Assembly: GCA_017436815.1 (NCBI GenBank)
Contig: JAFSCI010000001.1
Location: 1 to 56,838 of the forward strand
DNA from: Clostridia bacterium
Lineage (GTDB): Bacteria; Bacillota; Clostridia; Oscillospirales; Acutalibacteraceae
Direction: 5' to 3'
Length of the DNA: 56,838 nucleotides
The position numbers and the translations under genes were made by a program. Positions within the stretch are counted from its first letter, which is position 1. Each line of letters starts with the position of its first letter. The notes beneath the pieces were generated by a model. That model saw nothing but the letters and a program-made list of their open reading frames with translations, was not told the DNA's origin and searched no databases. Shown in pieces: positions 23,924 to 31,596 of this stretch.

Positions 23924-25213
23924 ATGAAAGAGTTTTATCTGATGCCAAAATTATTTTCGGCGCTTAAAGGCTATACAAAACAAAAAGCCGTAAACGATAT
24001 TATCGCGGGTGTAATAGTTGCAATTATTGCTCTGCCGCTGTCTATCGCATTGGCTCTGGCTTCGGGCGTAGAACCCGCGCAGGGTGTATATACCGCAATT
24101 GCCGCAGGCTTTGTAGTATCGCTGCTGGGCGGCAGCCGGGTGCAAATAGCAGGTCCAACCGCCGCATTTGCGACCATTGTTGCGGGCGTTGTAGCCACAA
24201 GCGGTATGGACGGACTTTTTATAGCCACCGTTATAGCAGGCGCACTGCTTATACTTATGGGTGTGTGTAAGCTTGGCACATTTATAAAATATATGCCGCA
24301 TACCATTACCGTAGGCTTTACGGGCGGTATAGCAGTAACTATATTTTTAGGACAGATAAAGGACTTTTTGGGTATTACATATTCGCAAGGCGTAAGACCT
24401 ATTGAAACGCTCGAGAAGGTAGAGGCCAATATACATCACATAGGCACCTTTAGTCCAATAGCTTTGCTGATAGGATTACTCAGTCTGTTTATTTTGATTT
24501 TTTACCCCAAAATAGAAAAGCGTCTGCCGCCGTCACTGCTGGCGGTTATAGTGGGCGCACTTATAGTTAACCTTATTCCCGCTATAGATAAAAACGTTTA
24601 CACAATAGGCGACCTTTACAATATTCCTCAGGGACTTCCTAAAATAGATTTCGGCAGCTTTGATTTCAGCTCGCAGAAAATAATTTCGGTTCTGCCCAAT
24701 GCGTTTACAATTGCCATACTGGCCGCAATAGAATCACTTTTGTCTTGCGTAGTGGCCGATGGTATGGTAAACTCAAAGCACAACCCCAACTCCGAGCTCG
24801 TAGCTCAGGGTGTGGGAAATATAGCATCGGTTTTCTTTGGCGGCATTCCCGCAACGGGCGCTATTGCCAGAACCTCGGCAAATGCCAAAAACGGCGGCAC
24901 TACCCCCATAGCCGGTATGGTGCACGCAGCGGTGCTTTTGTTGGTTGTTTTATTCTTAATGCCTTATGCATCACTCATACCAATGCCTACAATAGCGGCA
25001 ATATTGTTTATGGTAGCATACAATATGAGTGAAAAGGAAAAATTCGTTAAGATTTTTAAAACGAAACAAATTCCCGACATACTCGTTTTGTTAACCACGT
25101 TTTTGCTCACCGTTATTTTTGATCTGGTTGTAGCAATAGCGGTTGGAATTGTAATGCACGTTTTGTTTGTGCTTGTTAAAAGACTAAGGAGTCGAAAAAA
25201 TGACCGAAGCTAA
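23924..25213 (+). CDS. SulP-family anion permease lacking a STAS domain (429 aa)
   Basis: The transporter core of SulP/SLC26 proteins is complete: KQKAVNDIIAGVIVAIIALP, GVEPAQGVYTAIAAGFVVSL, GGSRVQIAGPTAAF, and the GGIPATGAIARTSANAKNGG loop of the second repeat. It ends about 20 residues after the last helix, so the cytoplasmic STAS domain of typical 550-residue members is missing. Expected cargo is sulfate, bicarbonate or another small anion. A cysteine-synthase relative two genes downstream fits sulfate but does not prove it. The 3' end overlaps the GtrA gene by 14 bases. Confidence 0.9.
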   Translation: MKEFYLMPKLFSALKGYTKQKAVNDIIAGVIVAIIALPLSIALALASGVEPAQGVYTAIAAGFVVSLLGGSRVQIAGPTAAFATIVAGVVATSGMDGLFIATVIAGALLILMGVCKLGTFIKYMPHTITVGFTGGIAVTIFLGQIKDFLGITYSQGVRPIETLEKVEANIHHIGTFSPIALLIGLLSLFILIFYPKIEKRLPPSLLAVIVGALIVNLIPAIDKNVYTIGDLYNIPQGLPKIDFGSFDFSSQKIISVLPNAFTIAILAAIESLLSCVVADGMVNSKHNPNSELVAQGVGNIASVFFGGIPATGAIARTSANAKNGGTTPIAGMVHAAVLLLVVLFLMPYASLIPMPTIAAILFMVAYNMSEKEKFVKIFKTKQIPDILVLLTTFLLTVIFDLVVAIAVGIVMHVLFVLVKRLRSRKNDRS

Positions 25214-25613
25214 AAAAGAATTTTTGCGATCTGTAAAATTTGCGCTGTTTTCTGTAAGCGCAGGTATTATACAAGTGTTGAGCTTTACCTTTTTTGAAGA
25301 AGTTTTACATATAACGCATTGGGTGTCGTATCTGGCATCACTCTCACTTTCGGTTCTGTGGAATTTTACGCTTAACCGCAAATTTACGTTTCACTCGGCA
25401 AGCAACGTGCCCATAGCAATGTTAAAGGTTGCGGGCTTTTACCTTGTGTTCACACCGCTGTCTACCTGGTGGACGGCAGTGCTGACGGGCAGTAAGGTAG
25501 GTCTTAACGAGTACGTGGTTTTAATAGGTACAATGCTTATTAACTTTGTCAGCGAGTATTTATTCCAGCGCTTTGTTGTTTTTAAAAACTCTATTGATAC
25601 CGCAAAAAAATAA
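25200..25613 (+). CDS. GtrA-like membrane protein (137 aa)
   Basis: Four hydrophobic helices with the GtrA pattern: FLRSVKFALFSVSAGIIQ, then WNFTLNRKFTF and, at the end, FVSEYLFQRFVVFK. GtrA-like proteins take part in moving lipid-linked sugars across the membrane for cell-surface glycosylation, though many members are uncharacterised. AAGGAG lies before ATG 25200 inside the SulP gene, so translation is coupled. A fit with the sulfate or cysteine theme is not obvious. Confidence 0.87.
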   Translation: MTEAKKEFLRSVKFALFSVSAGIIQVLSFTFFEEVLHITHWVSYLASLSLSVLWNFTLNRKFTFHSASNVPIAMLKVAGFYLVFTPLSTWWTAVLTGSKVGLNEYVVLIGTMLINFVSEYLFQRFVVFKNSIDTAKK

Positions 25614-25628
25614 TTTTAAGGTGAATTT

Positions 25629-26555
25629 ATGATTTGTAACACTATTTTAGATGCAATGGGTAACACTCCAATAATAAGACTTAACAATATGGTCGATGAA
25701 AACTCGGCCGAGATTCTGGTTAAGTTCGAGGGACTCAACGTTGGAGGCTCAATAAAGACCCGCACCGCATTTAATATGATAAAGAAGGCCGAGGAGCAGG
25801 GTCTTATAAAAAAGGACACAATAATAGTTGAGCCCACCAGTGGAAATCAGGGCATAGGCTTAGCGCTTGTGGGAGCGGTAAAGGGAATAAAGGTAAAAAT
25901 AATAATGCCTGACTCTGTAAGTGAGGAACGCAGAAAATTAGTCGAACATTACGGCGCAGAGGTTATTTTGGTGCACGATGCAGGCAACATTGGTCTTTGC
26001 ATAGAGCAGTGCTTAGAGCTTGCGCTGAAAATGAAAGAAGAAAACCCCAACGTGTTTGTTCCCCAACAGTTTGAAAACCCCGCCAACCCTGAAATTCAGC
26101 GAATTGGCACGGCAGCCGAAATCTTGGAGCAGGTCGGCCATGAAATTCACGGCTTTTGCTCGGGCATAGGAACGGGCGGTACCATAACGGGTATTGGCGA
26201 AGTGTTAAAGCAGGCCAACCCTGATATGACTATCTGGGCGGTAGAGCCTGAAAACGCCGCCATTTTGTCGGGCGGTTCAATAGGCACCCACGTTCAGATG
26301 GGAATAGGTGACGGTGTAATTCCGGTAATACTTAATCAGAAAATTTTCGATGACGTTTGCATTATAAAGGATGAAGAAGCTTTAAATGCCGCCAAAGATT
26401 TAGCCTTAAAGGAAGGCATTATGTGCGGTATAAGCAGCGGCACCAACGTTGCGGCGGCGCTTAGACTTGCCAAAAAACTCGGTAAAGGAAAAACGGTAGT
26501 GACCGTTCTGCCCGACACCGCCGAGCGCTATTTTTCAACCCCGCTTTTTGAATAA
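25629..26555 (+). CDS. Cysteine synthase family PLP enzyme, variant with TSGNQG (308 aa)
   Basis: Fold type II PLP enzyme: GNTPIIRL, the Schiff-base lysine K43 in GGSIKTRTA, the phosphate-binding loop GIGTGGTITG and PDTAERYFSTPLF at the C-terminus. In O-acetylserine sulfhydrylase the substrate loop reads TSGNTG; here it is T70-S-G-N-Q74-G, which may change the accepted substrate (OAS, O-phosphoserine or a related beta-substituted amino acid). AAGGTG precedes the ATG by 6 bases. Last gene of the SulP transcript, closed by a terminator at 26558. Confidence 0.88.
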   Translation: MICNTILDAMGNTPIIRLNNMVDENSAEILVKFEGLNVGGSIKTRTAFNMIKKAEEQGLIKKDTIIVEPTSGNQGIGLALVGAVKGIKVKIIMPDSVSEERRKLVEHYGAEVILVHDAGNIGLCIEQCLELALKMKEENPNVFVPQQFENPANPEIQRIGTAAEILEQVGHEIHGFCSGIGTGGTITGIGEVLKQANPDMTIWAVEPENAAILSGGSIGTHVQMGIGDGVIPVILNQKIFDDVCIIKDEEALNAAKDLALKEGIMCGISSGTNVAAALRLAKKLGKGKTVVTVLPDTAERYFSTPLFE

Positions 26556-26557
26556 GA

Positions 26558-26592
26558 AAAAACGCCCAAATCGTTATGATTTGGGCGTTTTT
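26558..26592 (+). terminator. Rho-independent terminator
   Basis: Arms AAAAACGCCCAAATC and its complement (26558-26572, 26578-26592) with a 5-nt loop, followed by ATC. It starts 2 bases after the stop codon. Confidence 0.9.
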
Positions 26593-26623
26593 ATCTTAAA
26601 AATACTTTTTTAAAAACATAAAA

Positions 26624-26659
26624 AGCAATATTGTGCAAATTTTAGATAATATAGTATAT
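26624..26659 (+). promoter_or_regulatory. Putative AraC-type operator box 1
   Basis: A 36-bp stretch beginning AGCAATATTGTGCAAATTTT that matches 29756-29791 at about 25 of 36 positions. It lies about 33 bases before the -35 of the AraC gene, as an autoregulatory site would. Confidence 0.55.
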
Positions 26660-26691
26660 AGCAACAATTTTAAATATGTGGTTAAATATAA

Positions 26692-26720
26692 TTGAAAATT
26701 GTTTTATATTATGGTACACT
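26692..26720 (+). promoter_or_regulatory. Promoter of the AraC gene and first catabolic unit
   Basis: TTGAAA (26692-26697), 17 bp, TACACT (26715-26720), about 35 bases before the proposed start. Confidence 0.6.
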
Positions 26721-26754
26721 TAACTCACAATTATGTGTTAAGGGGTGAGTTTAA

Positions 26755-27627
26755 CTGAGTACAAAAACAAGCGAATCCGTAAATTTTCCGTTTATCATCT
26801 CGCGTGACGTAACGTCGTGGGTCGATAACGTTGAAACTGTTCGTAAGGCTGTGCACGAAGCCATTGAAATTAAATATTTTTACGAGGGTACCGCAACTCT
26901 TTTAATCGGAACAAACACCGTTTCGGTAAAAGCGGGCGATATTGTAGTTATAAATCCGTATGAATTTCACGCTACGGTGGATCGTGGGGTAAAAGGCGGC
27001 AAATACCATTTGTTTATGGTGCCTCTGGACTTTTTTGCCAACGATTCTAAGAGTGACCTTAATCTGCGCTCGTTACTTTTGGTTGATAAAAACCTTTTTA
27101 AAACGCATATAAAAGACGAAAGAATGTCTAAAATATTGCTTCGCATCGTGCAGGAAAATGCCGATAAGCAACCCTTTTATAACACGGCAGTAAAGGGACT
27201 GCTAATGGAATTTTTCTGTTTGATGCTAAGGAATTACACTTTAAATAAGGACACGTCTGATACTCTGCAAAAAGACACCTTGCGCTCGTATAAGCTTATT
27301 GAACCGGCTTTAAGACACATACGTGATAATTTTGCAGAACCGTTTACGGTAGATATGCTCGCGAATTTTTGCGGACTGAGCAAGCATTATTTTTGCAGAG
27401 TTTTCAAAACCGTTACGGGCAAAACGGCCATGGAGTATTTAAGGGACTACAGAATAAAGGTTTCCGATGCAATGCTCACCAATACAGACAAAAGCATAAA
27501 CCAGATTTCAGAGCAATGCGGCTTTGAGAGTGTAAACTATTATTGCCGTTGCTATAAGGCTCATTACGGCTTTTCGCCGAGTAAACGCAGAGCAAAAGGA
27601 GATGCTCCATTTGAATCATTACCTTGA
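26755..27627 (+). CDS. AraC-family transcriptional regulator, apparent CTG start (290 aa)
   Basis: An N-terminal cupin sensor domain (EAIEIKYFYEGTATLLIG, VKAGDIVVINPYEFHATVD) is followed by two C-terminal HTH motifs (VDMLANFCGLSKHYFCRVFK and INQISEQCGFESVNYYCRCY). Upstream of the first canonical start codon (GTG 26851) the frame stays open and family-like (NFPFIISRDVTSWVDNVE) back to CTG 26755, directly after an in-frame TAA. AAGGGGTGAG ends 5 bases before that CTG, which is therefore the best start. It probably controls both transcription units of the amino-sugar locus. Its 3' end overlaps the SGNH gene. Confidence 0.88.
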   Translation: MSTKTSESVNFPFIISRDVTSWVDNVETVRKAVHEAIEIKYFYEGTATLLIGTNTVSVKAGDIVVINPYEFHATVDRGVKGGKYHLFMVPLDFFANDSKSDLNLRSLLLVDKNLFKTHIKDERMSKILLRIVQENADKQPFYNTAVKGLLMEFFCLMLRNYTLNKDTSDTLQKDTLRSYKLIEPALRHIRDNFAEPFTVDMLANFCGLSKHYFCRVFKTVTGKTAMEYLRDYRIKVSDAMLTNTDKSINQISEQCGFESVNYYCRCYKAHYGFSPSKRRAKGDAPFESLP

Positions 27628-28699
27628 TATTTTACAAAAACCAAACGCCAAGGTGTTAATCACGGGCGACAGTTTATCGTATAACCGTTATTCATATTAC
27701 GAAGAGCCGCATATGAACGCCTATGAGTGCGGTGTTTCAATGCCGAGCTGGTCGTTCAGGGTCAGAGATAAAATCTATGCTCTCGATTCTCAGATTATTT
27801 TCGGCAGTGATATTTCGTTTAATCAAAGCGGCGCAGTGGGTGTAGATGACCCCGATGCCGACAAATACGCCGCAGCATTTGACGGTAAGTGCTATACTGT
27901 ATCTGCAAAAGACGACGTATCGTTTGAGGTTAATATAAAGTCTGACACTTTGGCTTTTTATTTTCAGACCCGACCCGCAAATTATTGCACCTTCGATTTA
28001 TTTGTAGACGGCGAGCTTGCGGCTGAAAATATTGACACCAAGGGCGATGCCGAGTTTTTTAAGGGCTACGCCATTTTACCCGTTAAGGCAAGATGTAATG
28101 AAGATGTTAGCAGGCACAAGATTGAGCTTCGCAATATAAAGGGCGAAAATCCCAAAATTACCGTAGGCGCGGTTGGTGCAAAATATATCGATATAAATCT
28201 TACCGGAAGAGGAAGCCAGACCACAAGATTTTTTATAGATAATTTTGATGAGCGTATTGGTCGCTTTGCGCCCGATTTTTTGTTAATTATCCTTTCCGCA
28301 AATGACCGAGGTCACGTGGCTCCCGAGGTTATGCGAAAAGATTTATTAGAGCTTTTCGCCAAAATTTTCAAGGTAAACAAAGACTGCAAAATACTGTTTT
28401 TACTGCCGCCCCATTCACATTTTGGTTCTAAACCTCATATGGATTCGGGCATATATTCGTCTATAGATACCGCCAACGTTTATAACACGGTTATTCGTGA
28501 CGTGATAGCTAATTTAGGCAAGGCTTGGTATAAGCACCCCGATTTAGACGGCGATATAAATTACGATATTGATATTTTAGCGGTTTGCGACTTGTTTGAA
28601 ACCGAGAATCCGTCAGAATGGCGCTTTGATAATATTCATTTAAACCAAAACGGAAACAACGTACTGTTTGAAGCAGTATGTGACAAATTAGGAATTTAA
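27611..28699 (+). CDS. SGNH hydrolase with internal beta-sandwich domain (362 aa)
   Basis: SGNH blocks are split by an insert: block I TGDSLS (S21), then a beta-rich domain of about 130 residues (FEVNIKSDTLAFYFQTRP, FDLFVDGELAAENI), block II around GRGSQT, block III LSANDRG and block V DNIHLNQNGN. This layout resembles carbohydrate esterases with a fused accessory domain, so removal of acyl groups from a glycan or sugar is likely. There is no signal peptide. AAAAGGAG touches the ATG at 27602, leaving no spacer, so TTG 27611 is the better start. It overlaps AraC by 17 bases. Confidence 0.82.
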   Translation: MNHYLDILQKPNAKVLITGDSLSYNRYSYYEEPHMNAYECGVSMPSWSFRVRDKIYALDSQIIFGSDISFNQSGAVGVDDPDADKYAAAFDGKCYTVSAKDDVSFEVNIKSDTLAFYFQTRPANYCTFDLFVDGELAAENIDTKGDAEFFKGYAILPVKARCNEDVSRHKIELRNIKGENPKITVGAVGAKYIDINLTGRGSQTTRFFIDNFDERIGRFAPDFLLIILSANDRGHVAPEVMRKDLLELFAKIFKVNKDCKILFLLPPHSHFGSKPHMDSGIYSSIDTANVYNTVIRDVIANLGKAWYKHPDLDGDINYDIDILAVCDLFETENPSEWRFDNIHLNQNGNNVLFEAVCDKLGI

Positions 28700-28709
28700 G
28701 GTGATTTTT

Positions 28710-29615
28710 ATGCAAAAAGCAAAAAGAATTGACGTACATATGCATATTGTCTTACACCCCGAGCTTGTGCCGGACTGCAAATGGGGCGGAAGAATGTTAA
28801 CCGCCGAGGAGCATATGGAGTACTGGGATAAAATAGACATCGATTATGGCGTTTTGCTTCCTATTGTTGCTCCCGAGGGACAATTGCATCCTATGCCTTG
28901 TGAAGATGCAAAGATTGTTGCCGACAAATACCCCGATAAATTCGCTTGGTTTTGCAACATAGACCCTCGTTTTATGAACAATGCCGAAACCTCCGATTTT
29001 AAAGTAATGCTTCAGCATTATAAAAACTTAGGCGCAAAGGGCGTTGGTGAACTTACCTCTAATATGCACGTAGACGACCCCAGAGTACAAAAGCTCTTTG
29101 CCGCTTGCGCCGAGCTTGATATGCCCGTAACCATTCACATTGGTTTTAAAGAGGGCGGCTGCTACGGCATTATTGACGATTTACATCTTCCGAAAATTGA
29201 AAAGTTATTACAGGATTATCCGAACCTAAAGCTTATAGGTCACTCGCAGCCCTTCTGGATGGAAATGGGCACCGATGTAACCGAGGAAAACCGCAATAAT
29301 CATTGTCCCACAACCAAGGTTGAGGAAGGCAGAATAGCCGAACTTATGCGCAAATACCCCAATTTATACGGCGATTTATCTGCAGGAAGCGGCTCTAACG
29401 CCTTAATGCGTGATGAAGAATACGCTATAAAGTTTATTGAGGAGTTTTCCGACAGACTTATGTACGGCTGTGATATCTGCGCAAAGACAAACGATTTACA
29501 TTATAAATTCGATGCCTGGCTTAACCGTATGGTTGACGAGGGTAAAATCAGCATAGAAAACTATAACAAGATTGTCAGAGAAAATGCGATTCGCATTTTA
29601 AAGCTTGACATTTAA
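28710..29615 (+). CDS. Amidohydrolase family 2 TIM-barrel enzyme, paralogue 1 (301 aa)
   Basis: Metal site residues of the Amidohydro_2 (PF04909-type) fold are visible: DVHMH (H10, H12), VTIHIG, LIGHSQP and the barrel-end Asp in YGCDIC. Relatives act as lactonases, decarboxylases or amidases on carboxylated rings and sugars. In this neighbourhood, opening a sugar lactone made by a Gfo/Idh enzyme is a plausible but unproven role. AAGGTG gives ATG 28710; GTG 28701 lies inside that site. It closely resembles the protein at 29851 over its full length. A strong terminator follows. Confidence 0.87.
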   Translation: MQKAKRIDVHMHIVLHPELVPDCKWGGRMLTAEEHMEYWDKIDIDYGVLLPIVAPEGQLHPMPCEDAKIVADKYPDKFAWFCNIDPRFMNNAETSDFKVMLQHYKNLGAKGVGELTSNMHVDDPRVQKLFAACAELDMPVTIHIGFKEGGCYGIIDDLHLPKIEKLLQDYPNLKLIGHSQPFWMEMGTDVTEENRNNHCPTTKVEEGRIAELMRKYPNLYGDLSAGSGSNALMRDEEYAIKFIEEFSDRLMYGCDICAKTNDLHYKFDAWLNRMVDEGKISIENYNKIVRENAIRILKLDI

Positions 29616-29647
29616 TGTACCAATTCTCTTTTTCCATACTTTTTTAC

Positions 29648-29688
29648 AAGTAAGCAGCCCCGAGCAATAAGCTCGGGGCTGCTTACTT
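29648..29688. terminator. Strong hairpin terminator splitting the locus in two units
   Basis: A perfect 18-bp stem (29648-29665, 29671-29688) with an AATAA loop and T-rich flanks. It separates the AraC-SGNH-amidohydrolase unit from the longer second unit. Confidence 0.85.
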
Positions 29689-29755
29689 ATTTCATAAAAT
29701 CTGTTAAAAAATTGACAATAAATTGACCATAAAATTCGATATTTCGGCAAAAAAG

Positions 29756-29819
29756 AGCAACACAGTGCAACTTTTAATCAACCTAGTGCATTGATTATTC
29801 TTGCGTTTTATAAGATAAT
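29756..29819 (+). promoter_or_regulatory. Putative AraC-type operator box 2 and promoter of the second unit
   Basis: The box 29756-29791 contains AGTGCA twice (29764 and 29785), 21 bp apart, the two-turn spacing AraC-type dimers prefer. It abuts a weak promoter TTGATT (29791-29796), 17 bp, GATAAT (29814-29819), as an activator site would. A similar box precedes the AraC gene at 26624. Confidence 0.6.
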
Positions 29820-29850
29820 GTTACTATAGAAAAATATCGGTGGTGTTTTA

Positions 29851-30765
29851 ATGGAAAATATTAAAAACATTAAAAAAATTGATATTCATGCGCACGGCAC
29901 GGCCTTCCCGCAGTATCTACCCAGTAAAGAGTGGGTCGGCAGATTTTGCTCGGGCGAAGAAACCATTGCTTTTTACGATAAGCTGAATATTGAAAAGGGT
30001 GTTTTGCTTCCCGTTTCGTCACCCGAAGCCTTTGTGTCACCTATGACGAGCGAAAACTGCAAATACATAACAACCCTTTACCCCGACAGATTTTTGTGGT
30101 TTTGCAACGTAGACCCAAGAGCCTTAACCAACGAGCCTAATGCAGATTTAAAGCAGCTGCTTGTTCACTACAAAAAGTTAGGCGCGCTCGGTGTTGGCGA
30201 GGTAACGGCTCAGATTTATGCCGATGACCCCAAGCTCGATAATCTTTTCGGTTGCTGTGAGGAGCTCGATATGCCGGTGCTTATACATATTACCCCCAAG
30301 TTTGGCGGCGGCTACGGCATAGTGGACGATTTAGGACTACCGAGAATTGAAAAAATGCTTAAAAAGCATCCGAACCTCAAGCTTATAGGTCACTCACAAC
30401 CGTTCTGGGCAGAAATTTCGGCCGATTTAACCGAAGATAAGCGTAACGATTTCCCGAAAGGCAAGGTTACAGAGGGCAGGGTAGTAGAGCTTATGTGCAA
30501 GTACCCGAATCTTTACTGCGACTTATCTGCGGGCAGCGGCGCAAACGCTATGATGCGTGACGAAGAGTTCGCAATGAAGTTTTTCGCAGAATTTAGGGAC
30601 CGCATTCTTTACGGCTGTGATATTTGCGACGTTTCAAACACACATCCGTTTATGTTTAACGACTGGTTAAACAAAATGGTTGAGGAAGAAAAGCTCCCCG
30701 TAGACATCTACCGCAAGATAGTAAGAGAAAACGCTATAAGGCTTTTAAAGCTGGAGGAAAAATAA
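29851..30765 (+). CDS. Amidohydrolase family 2 TIM-barrel enzyme, paralogue 2 (304 aa)
   Basis: Paralogue of the protein at 28710 with the same metal residues: DIHAH (H13, H15), VLIHIT, LIGHSQP and the Asp in LYGCDIC. Long shared stretches include the FCNxDPR region, the LGAxGVGE region and YPNLY-DLSAGSG, so the two derive from a local duplication and probably act on related substrates or consecutive steps. GGTGGTG precedes the ATG. First gene of the second, longer transcription unit; the M55 peptidase starts directly after its stop codon. Confidence 0.87.
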   Translation: MENIKNIKKIDIHAHGTAFPQYLPSKEWVGRFCSGEETIAFYDKLNIEKGVLLPVSSPEAFVSPMTSENCKYITTLYPDRFLWFCNVDPRALTNEPNADLKQLLVHYKKLGALGVGEVTAQIYADDPKLDNLFGCCEELDMPVLIHITPKFGGGYGIVDDLGLPRIEKMLKKHPNLKLIGHSQPFWAEISADLTEDKRNDFPKGKVTEGRVVELMCKYPNLYCDLSAGSGANAMMRDEEFAMKFFAEFRDRILYGCDICDVSNTHPFMFNDWLNKMVEEEKLPVDIYRKIVRENAIRLLKLEEK

Positions 30766-31560
30766 ATGAACGTATTTATTTTAGCCGACCTGGAGGGTGT
30801 ATCTCTTGCAGACAATATCAGTATGATGCGCCCCGAGCCTGAAGATAATCACCCCGGTTACGACTTTGCGTGCGAGCGTTTGGCGGTAGATCTTAACACC
30901 GCAGTAGATGCCGCCTTTGCGGGCGGTGCCGATACCGTAACTGTAATAGACGGTCATTTCAGAGGCGAAAATTTAGACCCCAATAAGCTCGATAAAAGAG
31001 CGGTTAAGTTAAACATTGAAGAATTCAGACCAATGGGTTGGGGTCGGTTCGATGCTCTTGTTTTGTTAGGTGCACACGCTATGGCCGGTACCGAGAACGC
31101 ATTTTTGGATCACACCCAGAATTCTATTACCTGGTATGAATACAAGGTTAACGGAAAATGTTACGGTGAGATTGGTCAGGATGCTATAATGGCGGGCGCG
31201 TTCGGAGTTCCGCTCGTAGCAGTAACGGGCGATGAAGCCGCTTGCGCAGAGGCCAAAACCTTGGTGCCAAACGTTTACTGCGCCGCAGTTAAAAAGGCAA
31301 AGGGCAGAAACAATGCTGAGTGTTTGGATCACGATACTGCACAAAAGTTAATTTTCGAGGCCGTAAAGAACGGTGTTGAAAACGCAAAGAACTTTGCGCC
31401 CTACAAAGAAACCTTCCCCGCAAAAATTTCGGTTACATACACTCGTAACGATTATGCTGATGCCGCAATGGAAAATTGTCCCAATTGCACAAGGCATGGC
31501 AGAACTGTTGAAAAAACAGAAGAAAAATTAGAATGCTTCCCGCAACTTCATTTGTGGTAA
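30766..31560 (+). CDS. M55-family D-aminopeptidase (DppA-like) (264 aa)
   Basis: The zinc and catalytic residues of DppA align by motif: D8 and E10 (ADLEGVS), H64 (DGHF), H104 (GAHAMAG), H116 (LDHT) and E135 (YGEIG). DppA forms a cytoplasmic ring that hydrolyses short peptides with N-terminal D-amino acids such as D-Ala-D-Ala. Here, next to NagA, NagB-like and GH20 proteins, it might trim peptide or N-acyl groups from cell-wall or amino-sugar fragments; M55 enzymes in other sugar operons are uncharacterised. It starts on the base after the preceding stop, with GGAGG upstream. Confidence 0.9.
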   Translation: MNVFILADLEGVSLADNISMMRPEPEDNHPGYDFACERLAVDLNTAVDAAFAGGADTVTVIDGHFRGENLDPNKLDKRAVKLNIEEFRPMGWGRFDALVLLGAHAMAGTENAFLDHTQNSITWYEYKVNGKCYGEIGQDAIMAGAFGVPLVAVTGDEAACAEAKTLVPNVYCAAVKKAKGRNNAECLDHDTAQKLIFEAVKNGVENAKNFAPYKETFPAKISVTYTRNDYADAAMENCPNCTRHGRTVEKTEEKLECFPQLHLW

Positions 31561-31596
31561 AACAATACATTTCAATTATTTAAAGGAGAAATTATT

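Noticed and set aside
24745-25032. Alternative + strand frame of 95 codons inside the SulP gene
   Set aside because: Shadow of a clear SulP coding frame; no homology pattern.
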